Below, piece after piece: positions 1 through 5,229 of a stretch of 5,229 nt of DNA. The position numbers and the translations under genes were made by a program. Source of the stretch: JANOBJ01 sp031411575 (GTDB taxonomy: Bacteria > Pseudomonadota > Gammaproteobacteria > Burkholderiales > Burkholderiaceae_C); assembly GCA_031411575.1 (NCBI GenBank), contig JANOBJ010000132.1:1-5229 (forward strand), in the 5' to 3' direction. Under the pieces are notes generated by a model, which made no database searches, was not told where the DNA came from, and saw nothing but the letters and a program-made list of their open reading frames with translations. Numbering within the stretch: position 1 is the first letter of the stretch; every line of letters begins with the position of its first letter.

Positions 1-52
1 CGCACCCAGCCACCCCGTCCACGCCTCCTCTGGCGCGTCCAAACGCCAGGTC

Positions 53-3000
53 TTGCCATCGCCCTACCGGCCCGAGGCCGATATCCTGGCCCACCGGCTG
101 CAGGCGCTGGAAGGCGCGCTCGACTGGGCAGCGGCGGTGCACCAGGCGCGTCCGTGGGTACAGGCGGTGCGGCAGAACCCGCCGCCGTTCTGGGCCATGG
201 AAAGCCTGCTGAAGGAGTACCCGATTTCCAGCGCCGAGGGGCTGGCGCTGATGCGGCTGGCCGAGGCGCTGCTGCGCGTGCCCGACGCCGAAACCGCGAT
301 TGCCCTCACCGCCGACCAGCTGGGCCGGGCCGACTTCGAATCGTCGGGCGACAAGGCGCTGGCGCGCTTGTCCAGCACGGCGATCGCGCTGAGCAAGAAA
401 TTCCTGCCTGACAGTGATGCTTCCAGCGGCCTGCTGGGCAAGCTCGGCGCACGCTCGGTGGTGGCGGCCACGCTGCGCGCCGTGCAGTTGCTGGGGCGCC
501 AGTTTGTGCTCGGGCAGACGATTGGCGAGGCGATGGGCGAGGCCAACTCTGCGCGCCGCAAAACACCGAATCTCACCTTCAGCTATGACATGCTGGGTGA
601 GGGCGCGCGCACCGAGGCCGATGCGCTGAAGTACCTGGCCAGCTACCAAAATGCTATTAAATCGGTAGCTAAAAATGACCACTCAGAGCGGACATGCGAG
701 CAAAATGACGGTATTTCCATCAAACTGAGCGCCCTGCACCCGCGCTACGAAGACGCGCAGCACGTGCGCGTAATGGCCGAGCTGGTGCCGCGCGTGTGGG
801 GCCTGTGCGAGCTGGCGGCCACGGCCAACCTCAACCTAACCATCGACGCCGAAGAGGTGGACCGGCTGGAGCTGTCGCTGCAGGTATTCGAAGCCATGGC
901 CGCCAAGGGGGCGCAGCACCACCCGCAGTGGCGCGGCTTCGGCCTGGCGCTGCAGGCCTACCAGACCCGCGCGCTGGAGCTGATCGAACACGTCACCGCG
1001 CTGGCCCGCAAACACAAGCTGCGCCTGATGTGCCGCCTGGTCAAGGGCGCCTACTGGGACGCCGAGATCAAGCGCGCGCAAGAGCTGGGCCTGAGTGATT
1101 ACCCGGTCTACACCCACAAGCACCACACCGACGTGAGCTACCTGGCCTGCGCCCGCGCCCTGCTGGCCGCGCCCGACGCGATCTACCCGCAGTTTGCAAC
1201 GCACAACGCGGGGACGATTGCGGCCATCCTGCAGATGGCCAAGCTGACGGCGACCGCCGCCGCGCCGGGCCGCCCCAAGCAAGGCACGGCCCCCTCGGGG
1301 GGCAGCGAAGCACACGCAGTGGCGAGCGTGGGGGCGACAAGCTTCGAACTGCAGCGCCTGCACGGCATGGGCGAGGGCATTTACCGTGAGGTGCTCAAGA
1401 ATCCGGCCATCAGCTGCCGCGTCTACGCCCCCGTGGGCGCGCACCGCGACCTGCTGGCCTACCTGGTGCGCCGGTTGCTGGAAAACGGCGCCAACTCGTC
1501 GTTTGTGCACCAGCTGGCCGATGAATCCGTGGGGATGGACGAGCTGCTGATCTCGCCGCTGGACCAGTCGCGCCAGTCCCTGCCCCGGCTGGCGTTCGAA
1601 CCGGCGTTGCCGCTGCCCGTCAACCTGTACGCCGCCTCGGCCGATCGACCGGCCCGTAAAAACAGCGCCGGCGTTGACTTTGCGGTCGAGTCGCAGCGCG
1701 CGCCGCTGCTCGCGGCACTGGCCAGCACGCCAGTGCGCTTGGTCGCCGAATTTGATGCCAAATCGGTCTCTGGTGCTTGTCAGCAGGCCATAGTTTGCTA
1801 TAAAAAATGGAGCGTTGTGCCGGTGGCCGAACGCGCTGCCACGCTGCGCCGCGCGGCGGACGCGTTGCAGGCGCAGATGCCGCGCTTCTGCGCGCTGCTG
1901 GTCCAGGAAGCCTTCAAGAGCTGGGGCGACGCGGTGGCCGAGGTGCGCGAGGCGGTGGATTTTTTGCGCTACTACGCCGACGAGGCCGAGCGTGTCATGG
2001 CACCCGTCGCATTGCCGGGCCCCACGGGAGAATCCAACGAACTGCGCCTTACGGCGCGCGGCGCCTGGGTCTGCATCAGCCCGTGGAATTTTCCGCTCGC
2101 CATCTTTGCGGGCCAGTTGGCGGCGGCGCTGGTCACCGGCAACACCGTGCTGGCCAAGCCGGCCGAGCAGACGCCGGGCGTCGCGCTGGAAGCCGTGCGC
2201 CTGCTGCACGCCGCCGGCGTGCCGGCCGACGCACTGCAGCTGCTGCACGGCCCCGGCGAGACCGTGGGCGCGGCGCTGGTGGCGCACCCGGGCATTGCGG
2301 GCGTGGTGTTCACCGGCTCCACCCAGGTGGCCAAAATCATCCAGCGCGCGCTGGCGGCCAAGGACGGCGCCATCGTTCCTTTGATCGCCGAAACCGGCGG
2401 CATCAACGCCATGGTGGTGGACAGCACCGCCCTGCCCGAGCAGGTGGCCGACGCCGTGGTGCAGAGCGCCTTCCGCTCGGCCGGCCAGCGCTGCTCGGCG
2501 CTGCGCCTGCTGTGCGTGCACGAGGCGATTGCCGACGGCGTGATCGAGATGATCGCCGGCGCCGCGCAAGAGCTGGTGGCCGGCGACCCGGCCGATCTCG
2601 CCACCGACGTCGGCCCCGTCATCGACCGCGAGGCGTTCGATGGCATCCAGAAACACCTGGAAAAGCTCAATTCAGAGGGAAAACCGCTTCTGGTCCGCTC
2701 CCCTGGGTCATCTATTGCTATGAATAATGTAGCAAACTTGGTGCTGCCCGCCGCCTACGAAGTGCCCTCCATCGCCAGCGTGAAGCACGAAATCTTTGGC
2801 CCCGTGCTGCACATCGTGCGCTGGGGCGGTGCGCCCGAAGACGTGATCGACCAGATCAACGCGCTCGGCTACGGCTTGACGCTCGGCATCCAGACCCGCA
2901 TCGACAGCCGCGCCCAGGCACTGGCCGCGCGCGCCCACGTGGGCAACGTCTACGTCAACCGCAACATGATCGGCGCCGTGGTCGGCGTGCAGCCCTTCGG

Positions 3001-3127
3001 TGGCGAGGGCCTGAGCGGCACCGGCCCCAAGGCCGGCGGCCCCAACTACCTGGTGCGCTTCTGCGCCGAGCAGACCGTGACGGTGAACACGACAGCGGCC
3101 GGGGGGAATGTGGCGCTGCTGGCCTGA
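53..3127 (+). CDS. putA: Bifunctional proline dehydrogenase / L-glutamate gamma-semialdehyde (P5C) dehydrogenase PutA, short form
   Basis: Oxidises proline to P5C with FAD in the N-terminal PRODH barrel, then glutamate semialdehyde to glutamate with NAD+ in the ALDH domain. PRODH residues (E. coli equivalents recalled): K224 in GISIKLS (K329), D265 in IDAEE (D370), Y334 in KGAYW (Y437), Y458 in YAPVG (Y540), R473-R474 in LVRRLLENGAN (R555-R556). ALDH residues: N679 in SPWNFP, E780 in IAETGG, catalytic C814 in GQRCSALR, E913 in EIFGP. It ends in the VNTTAAGGN tail of PutA. At about 1024 residues it matches the minimal Bradyrhizobium-type PutA: no N-terminal ribbon-helix-helix DNA-binding domain and no extra C-terminal domain, so it probably does not repress its own gene. 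The start is a TTG with no well-placed Shine-Dalgarno. The frame stays open to the window edge, so the gene may begin upstream. Oddities: four repeat-like tracts (residues about 201-214, 404-428, 574-587, 881-894) and F621 where relatives have Gly. Confidence 0.97.
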   Translation: MPSPYRPEADILAHRLQALEGALDWAAAVHQARPWVQAVRQNPPPFWAMESLLKEYPISSAEGLALMRLAEALLRVPDAETAIALTADQLGRADFESSGDKALARLSSTAIALSKKFLPDSDASSGLLGKLGARSVVAATLRAVQLLGRQFVLGQTIGEAMGEANSARRKTPNLTFSYDMLGEGARTEADALKYLASYQNAIKSVAKNDHSERTCEQNDGISIKLSALHPRYEDAQHVRVMAELVPRVWGLCELAATANLNLTIDAEEVDRLELSLQVFEAMAAKGAQHHPQWRGFGLALQAYQTRALELIEHVTALARKHKLRLMCRLVKGAYWDAEIKRAQELGLSDYPVYTHKHHTDVSYLACARALLAAPDAIYPQFATHNAGTIAAILQMAKLTATAAAPGRPKQGTAPSGGSEAHAVASVGATSFELQRLHGMGEGIYREVLKNPAISCRVYAPVGAHRDLLAYLVRRLLENGANSSFVHQLADESVGMDELLISPLDQSRQSLPRLAFEPALPLPVNLYAASADRPARKNSAGVDFAVESQRAPLLAALASTPVRLVAEFDAKSVSGACQQAIVCYKKWSVVPVAERAATLRRAADALQAQMPRFCALLVQEAFKSWGDAVAEVREAVDFLRYYADEAERVMAPVALPGPTGESNELRLTARGAWVCISPWNFPLAIFAGQLAAALVTGNTVLAKPAEQTPGVALEAVRLLHAAGVPADALQLLHGPGETVGAALVAHPGIAGVVFTGSTQVAKIIQRALAAKDGAIVPLIAETGGINAMVVDSTALPEQVADAVVQSAFRSAGQRCSALRLLCVHEAIADGVIEMIAGAAQELVAGDPADLATDVGPVIDREAFDGIQKHLEKLNSEGKPLLVRSPGSSIAMNNVANLVLPAAYEVPSIASVKHEIFGPVLHIVRWGGAPEDVIDQINALGYGLTLGIQTRIDSRAQALAARAHVGNVYVNRNMIGAVVGVQPFGGEGLSGTGPKAGGPNYLVRFCAEQTVTVNTTAAGGNVALLA
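653..693 (-). repeat. Copy 1 (inverted) of a 41-nt interspersed palindromic repeat inside putA
   Basis: Read on the minus strand this gives GTCCGCTC, 5 nt, GGTCAT, 5 nt, GCTA, 9 nt, TAGC. All 22 block positions and all spacings equal those of the copy at 2693-2733. The tract at 647-710 is about 42% GC inside a gene of roughly 70% GC. It encodes PutA residues about 201-214 (starting AIKSVAK), just before the PRODH active-site strand with K224. Orientation rests on the outer blocks, because the 17-nt core GCTA-N9-TAGC is palindromic at its ends and by itself matches the other copies slightly better on the plus strand. Naming it a Comamonadaceae dispersed repeat is from memory, not a search. Confidence 0.6.
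1262..1336 (+). repeat. GC-rich hairpin-bearing interspersed element inserted in frame in putA
   Basis: The stretch has a central hairpin (GCCCCC at 1289-1294, loop TCG, GGGGGC at 1298-1303) flanked by imperfect inverted ends (CGCCCCA at 1271-1277, TGGGGGCG at 1329-1336). It encodes an Ala/Gly/Pro/Ser-rich tract, residues about 404-428, between the helix after QFATHNAG and the strand FELQRLHGMGE. Compared by eye with E. coli and Bradyrhizobium PutA, this loop is about 26-29 residues longer here. From memory the pattern matches a repeat abundant between Comamonadaceae genes, where it often follows stop codons. Edges are approximate and could extend left to about 1250. Confidence 0.7.
1773..1813 (+). 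repeat. Copy 2 (degenerate) of the 41-nt interspersed repeat inside putA
   Basis: It has GGCCAT at 1786-1791, 5 nt, GCTA at 1797-1800, 9 nt, GAGC at 1810-1813: the same spacing as the other copies, with one change in each of two blocks. The first block (1773-1780) is poorly kept. Similarity to the copy at 2693-2733 extends upstream without gaps, with TCTGGT at 1769-1774 and at 2689-2694 in register. The two 17-nt cores agree at 14 positions. It encodes residues about 574-587 (including CYKKWS) at the entry to the ALDH domain, in a frame different from that used by the other two copies. Confidence 0.5.
2693..2733 (+). repeat. Copy 3 of the 41-nt interspersed repeat inside putA
   Basis: This is GTCCGCTC (2693-2700), 5 nt, GGTCAT (2706-2711), 5 nt, GCTA (2717-2720), 9 nt, TAGC (2730-2733), matching every block of the inverted copy at 653-693. 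It encodes residues about 881-894, with AMNNVA from the core, in the variable segment before the conserved EIFGP motif of the ALDH domain. The AT-rich codons (AAT AAT GTA GCA) differ sharply from the GC-ending codons on both sides. Confidence 0.6.
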
Positions 3128-3160
3128 GGCCCGCGCCCCCCGCGCCACAATGGCCGCACC

Positions 3161-3187
3161 ATGACAGCCGGTGCGCGCAGGCCATGA
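3161..3187 (+). other. Possible 8-codon leader ORF overlapping the lipoprotein start (ATGA)
   Basis: An ATG at 3161 opens an 8-codon frame whose TGA overlaps the ATG at 3184 in the arrangement ATGA. The lipoprotein ATG has only an AGG two bases upstream, too close for a normal Shine-Dalgarno, so coupled reinitiation is conceivable. CACAAT at 3146-3151 could be a -10 box placing transcription start near 3158-3161, which would make the leader nearly leaderless. No convincing -35 is visible. A chance ATG is equally possible. Confidence 0.22.
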
Positions 3188-4743
3188 AATTGCTCTTTCC
3201 CCTGCGGTTCAGCGCGGCGTGGGCAGCGCTGGCGTGCGCGGTGCTGGCAGGCTGCGCCAGCGTGGGGGCGCCCCCGATGCCCTTCGCCGGGCCCGGCAGC
3301 GCCGAAACCACCGAAATCACCGGATGTGTGCGCTGGTTCGCCGCCCTGGATGCTGCCACCGACCGCGCGCACGTGCGCGACGGCGGCGCGGCTCGGGTGC
3401 CCGGGTTTGCGTTCCTGCGGGTCGACCGCTTCCTGTCGTCGTTCCGGGTCGAAGCCAGCGTCAGCGCGACTGTGTTCAGCGCCTGGGGCACACGCCTGCG
3501 GGCGCTCGACGCTGAGGCGCGCGAGGCCGAACTGGCCAATCTGCCTGCTGCTGCCCTGCCCGATCTGGCCGTGCCTGACAAAACCGCCGCCCAAGCCACC
3601 ACCCAGCGCTGCGCCAACCAGCTCTGGCGCGAGGTCGAAGCCAGCCCGCCGCAGCGCGCCGCGCTGGTCGAGCGTGCGCGGGTGCCTGATGACTACACCG
3701 CCTGGAAGCGCGCCGTGGGCCTGTACCCGCTCACGCGCTTGCCGTTCTTTGCCGGCGTGCAGGGCTGGCTGAACCGGCTGCGGGAGACGTTCGCGCAAAT
3801 CGCCACGCAGCCCGCGCCGGCAACGCTGCGGCGCTTCGGCCTGCCACCGTCAGCGCCCGTGGCGCCCGTGGCGGACGCGGTGGCGCTGGTGCGCACCGCG
3901 CCGCACGATGCCCTCGGCGTGCCGCAGTTCACCCCGGCCGAGGTGCAGCGCGTGCTGGCCGCCCACGCGCCCGTGTGGGAAATCGATTCGCGCGGCGCGT
4001 TCGACGCCTTTGGCGCGCTGTACTGGCCGGCCGAGCGCGCGCCACGCACGCCGCCCGCGGTCAACACCGCCCGGCCCTTCGTCTACGCGCGCCTCGCGTT
4101 CACGCGCGTGGGCGCCGAGGTCTGGCCGCAGCTGGTCTACAGCCTGTGGTTTCCCGAGCGGCCACTGGACGGCGGCGTGGATTTGCTGGGCGGCCCGCTC
4201 GACGCGGTGGTGCTGCGCCTGACACTTGCGCCCGACGGCGCGCCGCGCATGGTGGACACCATCCACGCCTGCGGCTGTTACCACCTGTTCGTGCCCGTGG
4301 GTGCAGCGCAGCTGCGGCCGCCGCCAGGGAGCCTGGGCAGCAGCAGGGCGGCTGAGGAATGGGCCTTCGTGCCCGCGCAGCTGCCTGCGATTGCGCCCGG
4401 CCAGCGCATCGCCGTGCGGCTGCAAAGCGCCACGCACTATGTGGTGGGGCTGCGCGTGTTCGACGACGCGCCAGGTGGCACCGCCGCGCTCGACGGCCAC
4501 TACCGCCTGGCCGATGACGACGCGCTGCGCCAGTTGCCGCTACCCGAGGGCGGCACCCGCAGTGCTTTTGGGGCAGACGGCATCATCGTCGGCACCGAAC
4601 GCGGCGAACGCCTCCTGTTCTGGCCCATGGGCATCGACAGCCCCGGCGCCATGCGCCAGTGGGGCCGCCAGCCCACCGCGTTTGTCGGACGGCGGCATTT
4701 TGATGAGGCGCGGCTGGCGGAGGAGCGGTTTGAGATGAGGTAG
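3184..4743 (+). CDS. Predicted lipoprotein of unknown function (519 aa)
   Basis: I do not recognise a named family. The N-terminus is a lipoprotein signal peptide: basic start (K2, R8), hydrophobic run to about residue 22, and lipobox VLAGC with the acylated cysteine at C24. Position +2 is Ala, which by the usual rule favours the outer membrane, facing the periplasm. The remainder is soluble-looking with no further membrane segment. A central part (about residues 265-370) contains PVWEIDSRGAFDAFGALYW, then YSLWFPERP and DLLGGPLDAVVLRL, and ends in HACGCYHLF (H361, C363, C365, H367), a possible metal site or disulfide. The C-terminus has LLFWPMGIDSPGAMRQWG near residue 477. These dense aromatic and glycine motifs look conserved rather than random. 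The ATG at 3184 is the only plausible start in frame after the putA stop. It lies 56 nt after putA on the same strand with no clear terminator between, so co-transcription is possible. A function in proline use is not supported. Confidence 0.88.
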   Translation: MKLLFPLRFSAAWAALACAVLAGCASVGAPPMPFAGPGSAETTEITGCVRWFAALDAATDRAHVRDGGAARVPGFAFLRVDRFLSSFRVEASVSATVFSAWGTRLRALDAEAREAELANLPAAALPDLAVPDKTAAQATTQRCANQLWREVEASPPQRAALVERARVPDDYTAWKRAVGLYPLTRLPFFAGVQGWLNRLRETFAQIATQPAPATLRRFGLPPSAPVAPVADAVALVRTAPHDALGVPQFTPAEVQRVLAAHAPVWEIDSRGAFDAFGALYWPAERAPRTPPAVNTARPFVYARLAFTRVGAEVWPQLVYSLWFPERPLDGGVDLLGGPLDAVVLRLTLAPDGAPRMVDTIHACGCYHLFVPVGAAQLRPPPGSLGSSRAAEEWAFVPAQLPAIAPGQRIAVRLQSATHYVVGLRVFDDAPGGTAALDGHYRLADDDALRQLPLPEGGTRSAFGADGIIVGTERGERLLFWPMGIDSPGAMRQWGRQPTAFVGRRHFDEARLAEERFEMR

Positions 4744-4779
4744 GCGACTAGTCTGCGCCACACGTCGTGTGATTGAATA

Positions 4780-4968
4780 ATGTCCGAACTGCAAGTGTTG
4801 AGCGAAACGTGTCTGCGCGGTGGCTGGTTGGACGCTGAACAAATTTGGAAATTCGCATCACTCTTCAATGTGCAATCGACACAAGGGAAAGAAATGGCAC
4901 CAGTGGTCGTTCTGTATCGCAAAGCGACATATTTCCCTTCTGTTGAACTGGATTGGGTATGGAGATAG
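4780..4968 (+). CDS. Small hypothetical ORF (62 codons), doubtful
   Basis: An ATG-to-TAG frame in the lower-GC tail, without a visible Shine-Dalgarno. The product is soluble, with several Trp (W20, W27, W59, W61) and no motif I recognise. Its last 10 bases overlap the ATG of the next frame (4959), an arrangement typical of translationally coupled gene pairs, which is the main argument for it. Against it: the length is modest and a second frame (4820-5023) is open across part of the same stretch. If it is not coding, 4744-4958 is simply an intergenic region holding only a short inverted repeat at 4759-4771. Confidence 0.33.
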   Translation: MSELQVLSETCLRGGWLDAEQIWKFASLFNVQSTQGKEMAPVVVLYRKATYFPSVELDWVWR

Positions 4969-5229
4969 CAGCGCTGTACGACCAAGCACTGAAGAATATG
5001 GAGCAAACAGTTCGCCTCTTTGAGTGCCGAGTGCCCTGTCCGCAGCGTATCCCATACAAGAATTCGTTTGTCTTCCGGTATGTGGAAAAGTCGGTACACC
5101 AGGCGCTCGTACAAAAGCTCGCTCGGCTCGTGAGTGGTCTATATGCAGCACGTCTATTGCTGGAAGCCGGATTCGTTCAAGAACAGGCTGCGATGCAAAG
5201 GATTCTCGACGAACTCGAAGAAGATATTT
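4959..5229 (+). CDS. Unrecognised helical protein, 3' end beyond the window
   Basis: The frame from ATG 4959 stays open for 90 codons to the window end, so the gene is incomplete. The nearest upstream in-frame stop is TGA at 4944, leaving ATG 4959 or TTG 4953 as starts. A weak GGA at 4950-4952 lies six bases before the ATG. The product looks largely alpha-helical and amphipathic: a Glu/Leu-rich first helix, a Cys/Pro segment (FECRVPCPQ, about residues 21-29), FVFRYVEKSVHQALVQKLA, then RLVSGLYAARLLLEAGF and QEQAAMQRILDELEEDI. That last portion resembles conserved hypothetical proteins I have seen in accessory regions, but I cannot name the family. Lower GC and mixed codon use unlike putA suggest horizontal acquisition. 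No enzymatic motif is visible in the part present. Confidence 0.68.
   Translation, partial: MEIAALYDQALKNMEQTVRLFECRVPCPQRIPYKNSFVFRYVEKSVHQALVQKLARLVSGLYAARLLLEAGFVQEQAAMQRILDELEEDI

Noticed and set aside
836..2656. Minus-strand open frame of about 606 codons opposite putA
   Set aside because: Long antisense frames are expected opposite GC-rich genes. Its product is a low-complexity His/Arg/Gly/Gln-rich shadow, while the + strand carries intact catalytic motifs.
1807..2727. Second + strand frame of 306 codons inside putA
   Set aside because: Arg/Gly/Ala-rich shadow frame of the high-GC ALDH-coding region. It begins in repeat copy 2 and stops near copy 3 only because those tracts are AT-richer and contain start and stop triplets.
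3121..3131. GGCC-TGA-GGCC inverted repeat with the putA stop codon as its loop, considered as a terminator
   Set aside because: The stem is only four base pairs and no T-tract follows, so it does not support a rho-independent terminator.
4746..4753. GACTAGTC perfect 8-bp palindrome just after the lipoprotein stop
   Set aside because: A single 8-bp palindrome is too common by chance to call an operator or recombination site.
4759..4771. CACAC-GTC-GTGTG hairpin after the lipoprotein gene, considered as a terminator or attachment site
   Set aside because: A five base-pair stem without a T-run is weak as a terminator, and I saw no second copy to support an attachment site.
4500..5114. Minus-strand open frame of about 204 codons
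   Set aside because: It overlaps the conserved-looking end of the lipoprotein gene and both + strand frames of the tail, spans the GC break, and its product shows no recognisable motif.

Overview
The window reads as chromosome of a high-GC betaproteobacterium, most likely a member of the Comamonadaceae (inference). The evidence is a GC content near 70-80% over the first 4.7 kb, a short PutA of the type common in that group, and two kinds of short interspersed repeat that I recall from Comamonadaceae genomes but could not search for.

Layout: nearly all of a bifunctional proline catabolic flavoenzyme gene, putA (about 53-3127; the reading frame is open to the left edge, so the true start may lie outside). 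A 56-nt gap follows, then a gene for a predicted lipoprotein of unknown function (3184-4743). After 4743 the GC content falls abruptly to about 50%. That tail holds a doubtful 62-codon ORF (4780-4968) overlapping the 5' part of an unrecognised, mostly helical protein gene (4959 to the right edge, incomplete). All genes read on the + strand.

PutA oxidises proline to glutamate in two steps, and all PRODH and P5C-dehydrogenase catalytic residues I checked are present. The lipoprotein may be co-transcribed with putA, but nothing in its sequence ties it to proline metabolism. The low-GC tail looks like the edge of an accessory region.

The most unusual signal is inside putA. Four short tracts are repeat-like, unlike the surrounding codons, yet keep the frame open. 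One is a GC-rich hairpin element adding about 26-29 residues to the PRODH barrel. The other three are copies of a 41-nt AT-richer motif with fixed internal spacing (GTCCGCTC-N5-GGYCAT-N5-GCTA-N9-KAGC, degenerate in one copy), one of them inverted. The situation resembles the in-frame palindromic elements of Rickettsia, here in a catabolic enzyme gene of a betaproteobacterium.
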